Assembly (NCBI GenBank): GCA_003650815.1
Contig: QMSB01000010.1
Span: 1 to 35,324, forward strand
Length of the DNA stretch: 35,324 nucleotides
Source of the DNA: Thermoprotei archaeon
Lineage (GTDB): Archaea; Thermoproteota; Thermoprotei; Thermofilales; B15-G2
Direction of reading: 5' to 3'
Position numbers and translations under genes: made by a program. Below the pieces are notes generated by a model. It saw nothing but the letters and a program-made list of their open reading frames with translations. It was not told where the DNA came from and searched no databases. Each line of letters begins with the position of its first letter. Position 1 is the first letter of the stretch. Shown here piece by piece: positions 19,146 to 28,700 of this stretch.

Positions 19146-21692
19146 ATGTTTAAGCGAACATTGCCTACAGTGTATTTCTTAGTTCTAATACTTTTATCAG
19201 TGCAGCTACCCGTGCTTTCAGAGTCTCAAAAAATTCGCAGAAGTGAGTCTTTGAAAGTATCTGTTAATAGATATTCTCTTGAGGGAGTTGTATACAAAGT
19301 AATAAAAGCGCCTGAGTTCGGCTTTGTTTATATAACTGTGAGAAAGCTTGGAAGATATATAGTTTATATATTTAATAGTGAAGGCTTACTAAAAGTAGTG
19401 AATCCCTATAGACCATTCTTCGCTTACTCTTCTCTCTTAAGAGCCTTAGTGTCTATCACGAGAAACAATAGTAAAGTAGTCATATTAGATCCGCTAAACT
19501 TAGATATTGAAAGAAGCTTAGCGTCTATTACGCGGCCACCACAGGCTACTACACCAATAGACATTATATGTGAAGGCGATAAATTAGTGATATGCTACAT
19601 GGGCGCTTTTTCTGCTGAGGGGGCTACTAGGACTGGTAGAATGATTCAGGTATACTCTTTAATATTGGGTAGAGAGCTTTGGCATACACGGCTCAAAGTT
19701 GGAGTCTATGTAGACGTATATTCATGCCAGTTTTCCCCTAATGGAGAGTATCTAGTTATACATGGCACAGATACCTTATGTAGGATATGTAGAGAGTGGA
19801 GCGATTTTATCGAAATAGTGAAATCTACTACGGGCGAGAAGATAACTAATAGAGATGCATCTAAGTATGGTAAGAGCTGGTATAAGGCTCTTTCAGAAGG
19901 AGTACTAATAAGCGTAGAGAATAAGTATTCTAGACATAAATGGCAAACAATATTTATTGACTATAAAGGCGATTTGAAATGGGCTTTTTCCAAAGATGAT
20001 CCAACTGAAAAATACTATGATGCTGTTGAGATAGATGAAGCAATAATATATTCTTCTATAACAAGTAAAGGTCAGGCTTTAGGAGCTATCGACAAGAATA
20101 CTGGGAGTAGGCTATGGAGATTCGAGTTTTCAGATTCACAGCCCTTTAAGCTTGATGGAGCTAAGGATGGTAGACTTATTGCAGCTAATAGTGATAGAGC
20201 TACTTTATATGACATTGATGGGAGGAAACTATGGGAATACAAATTTAACGACGGGTATCAAGTTGATTATTGCTTATGGATAGATTCAAACACATTTATT
20301 GTAGCTAAAACTAATCTAGTATATTTCTTTAAAATTAAAACTGAGAGAAAATATTTACTAAAAATAGATATAAAAGATGATAAAGGCAGTCCTTTAAAGA
20401 ATACTATCCTAGTAATTTACAATGCTTCAGATATGTCTTTGTTAACGAAAATAGTACTTAAAGAAAAGAGTAGTACTACCTTAACATTACCTAAGGGAGA
20501 TTACTTAATTCAAGTAGAGAAGGAAGGATATGGTGAAACTGTAGAAAAAATTTCGTTGAGTGCCAATATGTCTTTAACTATAAATCTTAATAAAATCGTA
20601 AAAAAGAAGTCTTCCGAAGCAGATTTAGAAAAAGTGGAGGTAAGACTAGTAGATCTTTATGGTAAACCTTTAAGAAATTCTGAAGTTATATTGTATAGAA
20701 AAATTTCAGAAGGGCATTATCAGCTATACTCAAGATTAAGGACAAGTGACGAGGGATTAATATCTTGGGTATTGAAAAAAGAAGATAAAGGAATATTTAA
20801 AATAGTAGTTCCCAAGTATAGTTGGAGCAAAGAGATAGCTGTTGAAATACTTCCATGTAACATAGAACTTCAAGTACTTATATCTGAGAAATATCCCCTA
20901 ATAATAGAGGCAATAATACCACCTAAAGTGTCTATTAAAATCTTTAATGAAAGTGGGCTTACTGTATATTCAGATGATATTGAAGGAGCTACTGTTGTAG
21001 AGCTAAAGCCAGGCCTATATAAGCTAGAAGTATTTGCAGAAGGATATAAGAAGGAAGTAAAAGTTATCAAAGTACCTGAAGTAATGAAAGTAAGCCTATA
21101 TCTAGAAGAAGAAAAAAGAAATAAAGAAAACATTATGCTTACATCGATTAAAGACGTAATTAATACTCTTAAAGAACACTCCCTAAAGAGTGAAATCCTG
21201 AATAGGAGAATCCCTGCTCCTCAGTTTAAAGTAATTGATGTAGAAGGTAGAGTTCTAAGTTTAAGAACCTTTAAAAACAAAATAATTATCCTTGAATTTT
21301 TCTACATAGGCTGTCATGGATGTGAAGACCTTATTCCGCTACTGCACAATCTCTCACGTTACGACAATGTAGTCATAATTTCAATAGATGTAAGACCTAA
21401 TATCGATACTCGAGATAAGCTCTTAAATTATATGGAAAGATTTAATATAACGTGGTACGTAGTTGGAGATACATCAAATTTAGCTGAAGTTTACAGAATT
21501 TCAGCAACACCTACAGTTTTTGTTATTAAAGATGGTTATATTTTAGCATCCTTTGTCGGTTATAAAGAAAACATAGTGACAACAGGACCGGGATATTCTA
21601 AAATAATTCTTAGAGTAAAGCTGAGTCAGATATTAGTACTGATAGCTATTGCTGCAATTATATATATAATTTACGAAGAGCTTAAAGAGTAA
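19146..21692 (+). CDS. Secreted/membrane-anchored multidomain protein: beta-propeller-like repeats, carboxypeptidase-regulatory/PEGA-like domains, thioredoxin-like domain, C-terminal TM
   Basis: Signal peptide MFKRTLPTVYFLVLILLSVQLPVLS; propeller-like GSRLWRFEF/GRKLWEYKF; PEGA-like LPKGDYLIQVEKEGYGETVEKI; Trx-like FYIGCHGCEDLIPLL...ISATPTVFVI; TM at C-terminus. Tool ORF starts at 19089; the ATG at 19146 fits a signal peptide better. Confidence 0.85.
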   Translation: MFKRTLPTVYFLVLILLSVQLPVLSESQKIRRSESLKVSVNRYSLEGVVYKVIKAPEFGFVYITVRKLGRYIVYIFNSEGLLKVVNPYRPFFAYSSLLRALVSITRNNSKVVILDPLNLDIERSLASITRPPQATTPIDIICEGDKLVICYMGAFSAEGATRTGRMIQVYSLILGRELWHTRLKVGVYVDVYSCQFSPNGEYLVIHGTDTLCRICREWSDFIEIVKSTTGEKITNRDASKYGKSWYKALSEGVLISVENKYSRHKWQTIFIDYKGDLKWAFSKDDPTEKYYDAVEIDEAIIYSSITSKGQALGAIDKNTGSRLWRFEFSDSQPFKLDGAKDGRLIAANSDRATLYDIDGRKLWEYKFNDGYQVDYCLWIDSNTFIVAKTNLVYFFKIKTERKYLLKIDIKDDKGSPLKNTILVIYNASDMSLLTKIVLKEKSSTTLTLPKGDYLIQVEKEGYGETVEKISLSANMSLTINLNKIVKKKSSEADLEKVEVRLVDLYGKPLRNSEVILYRKISEGHYQLYSRLRTSDEGLISWVLKKEDKGIFKIVVPKYSWSKEIAVEILPCNIELQVLISEKYPLIIEAIIPPKVSIKIFNESGLTVYSDDIEGATVVELKPGLYKLEVFAEGYKKEVKVIKVPEVMKVSLYLEEEKRNKENIMLTSIKDVINTLKEHSLKSEILNRRIPAPQFKVIDVEGRVLSLRTFKNKIIILEFFYIGCHGCEDLIPLLHNLSRYDNVVIISIDVRPNIDTRDKLLNYMERFNITWYVVGDTSNLAEVYRISATPTVFVIKDGYILASFVGYKENIVTTGPGYSKIILRVKLSQILVLIAIAAIIYIIYEELKE

Positions 21693-22362
21693 CATAGTAA
21701 ACATCTATTTCTTCTAGAAATTTTTTCAGCTTATGAAAAGGAACTATAAAAGTTCTATAGAGTACTTTAGTGCTTAAATCCTTGTAAACGATAAGTATAG
21801 GAAAAACATGATTAAACTTGTATCCCTTGTACTTAAAGTAGTCAGCTAGTCTCGTAGTTCTCTCCCAGTGTTTAAGTGCAGCTTTTGAAATTCCTCCGCT
21901 TAGCCTAAACCACTGTTTACAGTCTACACTTAAAATTATGTTACTCTTTATTCCAACGATATCTACTTCATGTCGCTTTCCATGAATTTTAAATCTAAAA
22001 TTTCTTAAGACCTCATATGAGTACTGACTTATTACTTGTGAGCAGAGTTCTTCGAACTCCTTCCACGTAAGCATCTCCACTACTTCTTCAAGAGGACAGC
22101 CCTCATCTAAGGCTTTATAAACGAATCTTGCTAAATCTTTTATGAAAACTTTGTCTTTGTCCAAGAATACGATCTCGTTAGCTATTAATGATTTTAATAG
22201 AGTTTTAAGACATGGAATCATGTTCACTAGTTTATCCAAGAACTCCATAGAATGTTCTTTTTTCGAAGAATATAAAATAGCTAAATAGGCAGCTGGCTTA
22301 GGGCCTCGGGTAATGGTGACGGCCTTTATCTTCCATTGAATAACTTTTTCTTCTTTCATCAT
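21682..22362 (-). CDS. Restriction-endonuclease-like PD-(D/E)XK nuclease family protein
   Basis: LTWKEFEELCSQVI...FKIHGKRHEVDIVGIKSNIILSVDCKQW (E...D...DxK pattern). Confidence 0.75.
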   Translation of the reverse strand: MMKEEKVIQWKIKAVTITRGPKPAAYLAILYSSKKEHSMEFLDKLVNMIPCLKTLLKSLIANEIVFLDKDKVFIKDLARFVYKALDEGCPLEEVVEMLTWKEFEELCSQVISQYSYEVLRNFRFKIHGKRHEVDIVGIKSNIILSVDCKQWFRLSGGISKAALKHWERTTRLADYFKYKGYKFNHVFPILIVYKDLSTKVLYRTFIVPFHKLKKFLEEIDVYYVTL

Positions 22363-22540
22363 TTAGCCCTTAGATATTGTCCTTATCTATTTTATTACTA
22401 ATTCTCTATAACTTAGTTCTTTTATCTCTCCTGACTCAAAATAGATATCGCGTTTAACTCAGTATATATTTAACAAATAATAGCCAGCAGTTAAGGTCCA
22501 TAAATTTAATAGATTACGCCTGTAAATAGTCTGGGTTAAA

Positions 22541-23614
22541 ATGAAGATAGTTGATTTAAAGTGGGCAGTATATCGTTTAGAGAATATTCAGCCTTTTAGA
22601 ATAGCCTACGGGGTGTCTGAAGCTAGCAATAACATATATGTTAAAGTTACATTAGAAGATGGAACCGAAGGTTTTGGAGAAGCCTGCGGGTCTAGGAGAG
22701 TTACAGGAGAGGTTTACGAAACAATAATTTCTTTCCTAAAAATAGTAGCGGAACAAATTGTAGGAGAAAGTATATTTAATATTAATAGAGTTATTGAAAG
22801 TCTATACAAAAATATTAAAGGAAATACTGCAGCAAAAGCAGCTCTGGACATAGCACTTCATGACGCTTGGGCTAAAGCTCTCAGTCAGCCGCTCTACAAG
22901 GCTTTGGGCGGGCAGGTTAATGTAGTTGAATCCGATTACACAATAGGCATAAAAAATATTGATGAAATGTGTAAAGAAGCACAAAACTTTGTAGAAAGGG
23001 GCTTTAAGAAACTTAAAATTAAAGTGGGAGTGAATCCTCAAACAGATCTAGATATTGTTAAGAGAATAAGAGAGAGTGTAGGTTATGATATAGAATTGAG
23101 AGTCGACGCGAATCAAGCATGGAGTCCCAAGACAGCTGTAAAACTAATTAAGCGGATGGAACGCTATGAAATAGAATTCGTAGAGCAACCTGTCCCAGCA
23201 TGGGATTATTCAGGACTTAAATTTGTTAAAGATAGGGTAGATGTTCCTATAACGGCTGATGAGTCTGTATTGACTTCAAGAGATGCTTTGAATTTAATAA
23301 GAATGGATGCCGTTGATCTAATAAACATCAAGTTGATGAAATGCGGGGGAATAAAAGAGGCTATTAAAATTGCTCACGTAGCAGAAGCGGCTGGAATAAA
23401 ATGTATGATAGGCTGTATGAATGAATCTTCTCTTTCGATAGCTGCTGCAGCGCACTTAGCTATGTCTACGAAGAATATAGTTTACTACGACCTAGATTCT
23501 CCTCTAATGCTGAAGAATGATCCATCAGAACCTAAATTGAGATATGAAAAAGGAGTTATAAAGCTGTCTGATCAGCCAGGAATAGGGATAAGTGTTGAGA
23601 AAGTCTTTTCCTAG
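22541..23614 (+). CDS. Enolase-superfamily dipeptide epimerase / muconate cycloisomerase-like
   Basis: KKLKIKVG, ELRVDANQAW, FVEQPVP, ITADESV motifs; Ala-Glu epimerase-like. Confidence 0.85.
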   Translation: MKIVDLKWAVYRLENIQPFRIAYGVSEASNNIYVKVTLEDGTEGFGEACGSRRVTGEVYETIISFLKIVAEQIVGESIFNINRVIESLYKNIKGNTAAKAALDIALHDAWAKALSQPLYKALGGQVNVVESDYTIGIKNIDEMCKEAQNFVERGFKKLKIKVGVNPQTDLDIVKRIRESVGYDIELRVDANQAWSPKTAVKLIKRMERYEIEFVEQPVPAWDYSGLKFVKDRVDVPITADESVLTSRDALNLIRMDAVDLINIKLMKCGGIKEAIKIAHVAEAAGIKCMIGCMNESSLSIAAAAHLAMSTKNIVYYDLDSPLMLKNDPSEPKLRYEKGVIKLSDQPGIGISVEKVFS

Positions 23615-24182
23615 AATTATAGTAGTAACTGGAACTCCTGGAGTAGGAAAGACAACTATTTCTAAAATTTTAGCTAAAAGACTACAGGCAGAATATATCA
23701 GTTTGAGAGAACTGGTACTAAAATACAGACTCGTTTTAAACTACGATAGAGAGCTTCTGAGCTGGATAATAGACGAAGACAGAGTCAGAAGAATTCTAAG
23801 GAAAAGCATTCTAAGAAAGCAGTCTAAAAAAATAGTAATAGATACACACATACTCTCGGTTATTGATAGCGATCTAGTAGATATTGTGGTCGTTCTCAGA
23901 CTGCACCCTAAACTGTTGCTAAAAAGGCTTAAGGAGAGACACTATCCTCTCAGTAAGATTAAAGCAAATATTCAATGTGAGGTTATGGGTCTATGTACGG
24001 CAGAAGCTGTAAGTATTTTTAGTGAAGATAAAGTAGTCGAAATAAATACATCAGACAGAGAGATTGAAGAAGCATTAAATGAAGTAGTTAACGCACTTAA
24101 TAATCCGGAGAAGTATAGGCCGGGAAAGATAGACTGGTCTCAAGTAATTTTTGAAGATGAACTCGTAAAGTACCTCACTTAG
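23592..24182 (+). CDS. AK6/Fap7-type adenylate kinase family NTPase
   Basis: IVVTGTPGVGKTTISKILAKRL (P-loop); IDTHILSVI; VVVLRLHPKLLLKRLKERHY; ...KYRPGKIDWS. Confidence 0.85.
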   Translation: MLRKSFPRIIVVTGTPGVGKTTISKILAKRLQAEYISLRELVLKYRLVLNYDRELLSWIIDEDRVRRILRKSILRKQSKKIVIDTHILSVIDSDLVDIVVVLRLHPKLLLKRLKERHYPLSKIKANIQCEVMGLCTAEAVSIFSEDKVVEINTSDREIEEALNEVVNALNNPEKYRPGKIDWSQVIFEDELVKYLT

Positions 24183-24580
24183 GTTTTAGCTTGCTTAGGT
24201 ATAATAAACGCTACTAGTCTTCTTTGAGCAAGCATATTTAGATACGTTATTAGCGAGACTTCAGCTTCTCTAGGTCTGAGCTTATATTTCTTACATAGTT
24301 CGTTAATTATGTCTTCTATTGTATGATTTCCATCGCATAGCTCCCATACAAAACTTCCGACAGTATCTAAGATTATTTTTCTCTGTTTACTTACTTTAAA
24401 AAGCTTGGTCATCCAAGTATCTTTCATTTTGACTATAAGAGCTATTTCGCCACTTTCATATTTTTTCCACTCTACGAGAGGATTTCGTATAGGCTTACTT
24501 TTAAGGATTATTTCCTTACTGGGCTGCAAAGGCGTCTTTTCAGGCTTCTTTTTCTTCTTAAAGAATGGTAGTTTTATCAT
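24179..24580 (-). CDS. PqqD-like (RiPP recognition element fold) protein
   Basis: ILDTVGSFVWELCDGNHTIEDIINELCKKYKLRPREAEVSLITYLNMLAQRRLV matches PqqD-type pattern. Confidence 0.75.
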   Translation of the reverse strand: MIKLPFFKKKKKPEKTPLQPSKEIILKSKPIRNPLVEWKKYESGEIALIVKMKDTWMTKLFKVSKQRKIILDTVGSFVWELCDGNHTIEDIINELCKKYKLRPREAEVSLITYLNMLAQRRLVAFIIPKQAKT

Positions 24581-24588
24581 TCTCTCTA

Positions 24589-24873
24589 TTATTCGCTCTG
24601 AGACAATTTATATTTTCTGCTAGATTGGAAACATTCTTTGCAGAAATAGATATGCTCAGAAACTTCTATTGCGCAGTCCTCACATATTTGCCTTTCACAA
24701 TTTTCACAAAGAGCTATAGAAAGGTTTTTTCCGCATATCCTGCATAAGGTATCCGCACAACAGGCGCATACATCCTTTTCCTTATCAAAATCCAGTTCGC
24801 AGACTTTCCTACCGCAGAGGGGGCACACGTAGAGAGTATTTACTGAATTGAGACAAATATCGCATACACCCAT
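24589..24873 (-). CDS. Cys-rich zinc-finger protein
   Basis: MGVCDICLNSVNTLYVCPLCGRKVCELDFDKEKDVCACCADTLCRICGKNLSIALCENCERQICEDCA...FCKEC. Start set to MGVCDIC rather than the longer ORF, which would overlap the divergent gene. Confidence 0.75.
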   Translation of the reverse strand: MGVCDICLNSVNTLYVCPLCGRKVCELDFDKEKDVCACCADTLCRICGKNLSIALCENCERQICEDCAIEVSEHIYFCKECFQSSRKYKLSQSE

Positions 24874-24931
24874 AACAGCTACCAAAAATGCTAAGCGCAC
24901 ACTATTTAAAAGACTTTTGGGAAAAAGACTT

Positions 24932-25921
24932 ATGATACTCACTACCTATGTCGGAAGTTTTCCTCTAAGCTACTCAAAAGACAACATTCTAAGAATACTC
25001 AGAGATGTAGAAAAAATACCCATAGATTATCCATGTTATCCTCAGTTAAAAGACTTTATTTTCCAGTTTCTTCAACCAATTTCGCTAAAGAATCCGAGTT
25101 TAGTGACTAAAGACAACGAGTATATTCTAAAGTCGAAGAGCCTAAGGGTATTAGATGAACCCATAGCCGTGGACGACCTATTACTGACGCTGAATTATTT
25201 CAAAAATAAGAAGACTATTAAGGGCATAAGAGCCTGTGTTACTGGGCCCTTTACTTTAGCTTCACGTATAGTAGTTTCAGGAAAAGAAAATGCAGTAGGG
25301 CTAAGGAAGACGGCTCTGACTGAGCCAGACGTAATTAATGCACTAGCGGAGACTATGTCTAATATATGTAAATATTTTGCTGAAGCGGGAGCGGTGTGGG
25401 TTAATATAGATGAGCCTATACTCTCTGTTATTGTAGGCAGAAGAAAAATACTCTATGGACTATCACAGGAATTTATTATAGAAACATTAAATGCTACTAT
25501 AAGTAGGTGTAATGCTAGCATAAGAGGTATACATGTCTGTGGAGTATTATCACCTCTTCTGAGAGATACCTTGCTCATGACAGACTTTAAAGTACTTGAT
25601 CACGAGTTCAAAGATACTCCAGCCAATATCGAAATATTTGATAAACAAACTCTAGAAAAATACGACAAAAAAATATCTTTCGGATGCATATCATCAAAAA
25701 ATACTAGAGTAGAGAACATAGAAGAAACCGTAGCACTAATTAAGAAAGCAGCCAATATAATAGGCATAGAAAACATAGGTTTTATAAAACCTGACTGCGG
25801 TTTTAGAGGACTTAAATCTATATGTGGAGAAGAAGAAGCCTACAGAATATCTATTAAGAAACTTAAGTTACTGAAGACTGCGCAAGAGATTATGAATAGA
25901 GAATATGGATTTAGCGTATAG
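24932..25921 (+). CDS. Cobalamin-independent methionine synthase (MetE C-terminal-like, archaeal short form)
   Basis: ILTTYVGSFPLSYS; ACVTGPFTLAS; VNIDEPILS; GIHVCG; FIKPDCGFRGL. ATG at 24932 used rather than the tool start 24848. Confidence 0.85.
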   Translation: MILTTYVGSFPLSYSKDNILRILRDVEKIPIDYPCYPQLKDFIFQFLQPISLKNPSLVTKDNEYILKSKSLRVLDEPIAVDDLLLTLNYFKNKKTIKGIRACVTGPFTLASRIVVSGKENAVGLRKTALTEPDVINALAETMSNICKYFAEAGAVWVNIDEPILSVIVGRRKILYGLSQEFIIETLNATISRCNASIRGIHVCGVLSPLLRDTLLMTDFKVLDHEFKDTPANIEIFDKQTLEKYDKKISFGCISSKNTRVENIEETVALIKKAANIIGIENIGFIKPDCGFRGLKSICGEEEAYRISIKKLKLLKTAQEIMNREYGFSV

Positions 25922-25970
25922 TCAGCTGGAATGCTCTTCTTCACCAATCGGCGAAGGACGCGCTCATCAT
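25922..25970 (-). ncRNA. Box C/D sRNA, predicted 23S rRNA domain I guide
   Basis: On minus strand: C ATGATGA (25970-25964), guide gcgcgtccttcg, D' CCGA (25951-25948), ttg, C' GTGAAGA (25944-25938), guide agagcattccag, D CTGA (25925-25922). Confidence 0.8.
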
Positions 25971-26407
25971 TCACTATAGGTCCCAAAAAATTCTTCAAAA
26001 ACTGAAAGAATAGTTTTTCTTTTTTCTTCTGAAATAGTGTTTTCAATTTTCTTTAAATAAATCTTCCCTTTCTTAGATAAAACAAGTATCTTTGTAAAAG
26101 GCTTAATATAGTTTGCAGTCACATAGCCGTATGCTAGTAAACCTCTCTCTACAAGTTTCTTAATAGCATTTAGTGTTTTAGGACCCATTACATATGTTCC
26201 ATTAATATCTAGAAGGTCTATTTCATTGGTTATAATGCCTCGTTTTCTCAAGCGGGCTAAGAATTTTTCTAAGGATTCTTCATCAACTCCTTTCTTAAAT
26301 AATGATACTGTGTAGAGAAGGAGCTTCTCTGTAGTACTGAGCTTAGCCATAAAAATCACTGTGGTTGAGTATCTCGAAAATATATTTTTTACGCATAATG
26401 CTCTCAA
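25967..26407 (-). CDS. Hypothetical, possibly winged-helix protein (start may be the internal MAKLSTTEK)
   Basis: Helical EKLLLYTVSLFKKGVDEESLEKFLARLRKRGI...LNAIKKLVERGLLAYGYV; long ORF without competing ORF. Confidence 0.6.
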   Translation of the reverse strand: MRALCVKNIFSRYSTTVIFMAKLSTTEKLLLYTVSLFKKGVDEESLEKFLARLRKRGIITNEIDLLDINGTYVMGPKTLNAIKKLVERGLLAYGYVTANYIKPFTKILVLSKKGKIYLKKIENTISEEKRKTILSVFEEFFGTYSE

Positions 26408-26783
26408 TAGGTCAGTATCTAGATCTTGAGCCAGTTTCTAGCTCTACTTTCAATTTTATTAGAAGCTAGCCATCGAACAATTCCATTGAGGCGCTTTTAT
26501 CACTTTAAGTAAACTTAAAGATTGCTTAAAGACAGGATTAATTCTGATCTTCGTGAACAGGAAAGATAAACTCCCAAGACTCTCAGAATATGTTGATATT
26601 TTCAATACGTTTTAATAACAGCTACTTCAGACAGTTTCATTTATTAGGCTTCAAGAGGCTTAACTGAATGTCCTAGTTCCCAAGGTCTCGGAGCTCTACT
26701 CAAACTTCGTCTCATTTTACTTTTATAGGATTTCCCCTCAGTTAGTTAGAGCTATACTTTATAGTGGGTAACAGTCACTTATA

Positions 26784-27989
26784 TTGATAAAAATGTTTAA
26801 TCAGGTTAGCAGGAAGATAAGAATAGGGACTTCAGGCTATAGTTATGATGACTGGATAGGAGTACTTTATGAAGAACGTGAAAGTAAGTTAAAGAAGTAT
26901 TCACAAGTATTTAATCTCGTTGAAATAGATTCTACTTTTTATTCCACCCCTAAGCCCGAAGTGGTTAAGTACTGGGCGTCAGTAACTCCTAGAGGATTTA
27001 TTTTTACAGCTAAAGTACCAAAAGAGATTACTCATAAATGTAAATTAAATCCAAGGAGAGGTGCTGTAAGAGAGTTCATTAAGTTCTGTAAAGTATTAGA
27101 GCCCTTAAAGGAGTCAGGTAAACTAGGATGCTTAGTCATACAGCTTCCTCCCTCTTTTACTATAAATGAACTGATCAATCTCTCTAAATTTCTTAAAGAG
27201 GTGTCAGCGGAAGATATTCGATTAGCAGTGGAGTTTAGGCATCCTAGCTTGCTAACAGAAAAAGCCTATAAGGTTCTGGAAAAACATAATGCGGCTTACG
27301 TGATTGTAGATGAACCCTTACTGCCTTCTCACACAGTGGTTACGTCTGATTTTTGTTATATAAGATGGCATGGTCGAGGGAAAGCACCCTGGTATAACTA
27401 CCATTACTCGCTGGATGAGCTTAAAGAATGGGTGCCGAAGATACTCGAGTTAGTAGATAAGGTCGAAGTTATATACGGGCTTTTCAATAATCACTTCTAC
27501 GGATATGCTGTTCATAATGCTCTCCAGATGCTCGTACTATTAGGTGTAGCTAGGCGTAACCAAGAGTACTTTTTAAGAAAAATAGACGAGTACTTTACTA
27601 AAAGGGAGCTAGGAGTAAGGAAGCCTATAAGGGAGGTTAAGCCTATACTCATACACGCGCTTAACGTACGTGAGCTTCTCGGGTGCTTAATGGATAGAGC
27701 TAGATACAATAGGATGAATGAAATAAAGAAAACCGAAGTAAAGATACTTGAGCTAGGAGAAAAGAAGATAGTGGCTAGGGTAAAAGACTACTCGATAATA
27801 ATAGACATTGCCGATAAATCAATATTACACGATTGCCCAGACTGGAGTAGAGTTTTAGTAGTAAAGCAGCTATGTAAGCATATTGGGAGGCTTTTCTTAG
27901 AATTACCAGAGAGCCGAGCTAGGGAAATACTCTGTGATATAATACAGAACAAAGATATGTGGAAATTTAGACCGCTTACTCGATATTAG
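26784..27989 (+). CDS. DUF72 (YecE-like) family protein with C-terminal extension
   Basis: [15 protein letters not shown]...[69 protein letters not shown]. Confidence 0.9.
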   Translation: MIKMFNQVSRKIRIGTSGYSYDDWIGVLYEERESKLKKYSQVFNLVEIDSTFYSTPKPEVVKYWASVTPRGFIFTAKVPKEITHKCKLNPRRGAVREFIKFCKVLEPLKESGKLGCLVIQLPPSFTINELINLSKFLKEVSAEDIRLAVEFRHPSLLTEKAYKVLEKHNAAYVIVDEPLLPSHTVVTSDFCYIRWHGRGKAPWYNYHYSLDELKEWVPKILELVDKVEVIYGLFNNHFYGYAVHNALQMLVLLGVARRNQEYFLRKIDEYFTKRELGVRKPIREVKPILIHALNVRELLGCLMDRARYNRMNEIKKTEVKILELGEKKIVARVKDYSIIIDIADKSILHDCPDWSRVLVVKQLCKHIGRLFLELPESRAREILCDIIQNKDMWKFRPLTRY

Positions 27990-28602
27990 CGTGCTGCCTC
28001 TTTAAATTCTCTTCCTCTTTACCTAAACGAAACATTAACTCTACAATAACGCCGTCAAGTAACGCCATAACAGTGTCTTCGAAGAGAGTTCCTAAGGGAG
28101 CTAATGGTTCATGAATTCCTAATATCTGTCTAGCAAAGTAATCTTTCTCTTTAGCTACCTTAGTACGTCCTGGAACAAATACTATGTGATCTGCTATTTT
28201 TCCTAGAGGAGATTCCGGATACGTCGTAATAGCTATTACTTTTGCTCCCACACTTTTAGCTGTTTCAGCTGCAGTCACTATAAGCTTCGTAGAACCCGAA
28301 CCCGAGATTGCTATAACGATATCTTCTTTACCTATGCTTGGAGTTATCGTTTCTCCAAGTACATACACGTTAAACCCAAGATGCATTAACCTCATAGCAA
28401 ACGCTCTTCCAACAAGCCCTGATCGTCCTGCACCTATTACTAGTATTTTTTTAGATTTCTCGTAGGCTTCAGCAAGAATATCTATCATTTTCTCTACTTG
28501 CCTATCATCTATAAGTTCTAGAGCTTTCATTATAAATAGCGCTATTTCTTTCATTGCTGACTTAACATAAAGTCTACTTCTACTCACAATTAGGTAACTC
28601 AC
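27976..28602 (-). CDS. hxlB: 6-phospho-3-hexuloisomerase (SIS domain)
   Basis: [55 protein letters not shown]...[19 protein letters not shown]. Start may be MKEIALF around 28554. Confidence 0.9.
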   Translation of the reverse strand: MSYLIVSRSRLYVKSAMKEIALFIMKALELIDDRQVEKMIDILAEAYEKSKKILVIGAGRSGLVGRAFAMRLMHLGFNVYVLGETITPSIGKEDIVIAISGSGSTKLIVTAAETAKSVGAKVIAITTYPESPLGKIADHIVFVPGRTKVAKEKDYFARQILGIHEPLAPLGTLFEDTVMALLDGVIVELMFRLGKEEENLKRQHANIE

Positions 28603-28635
28603 CTACTTTTAAATATTTTCTTTAAATTCAGTCTT

Positions 28636-28651
28636 ATTTTCTCGAGAAAAT
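28636..28651. promoter_or_regulatory. Perfect 16-bp palindrome ATTTTCTCGAGAAAAT in divergent intergenic region
   Basis: Self-complementary sequence directly upstream of TATA-like TTTATAATAA, between hxlB and the CcdA-like gene. Confidence 0.4.
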
Positions 28652-28700
28652 TTATAATAATGGATAGGAGGTTTATTAAGTTCTGTAAAGAGGTAATTTA

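Noticed and set aside
26848-26860. TATGATGACTGG within the DUF72 gene as a possible C box
   Set aside because: It encodes the conserved YSYDDWIG segment and no D/D'/C' boxes follow at proper distances.
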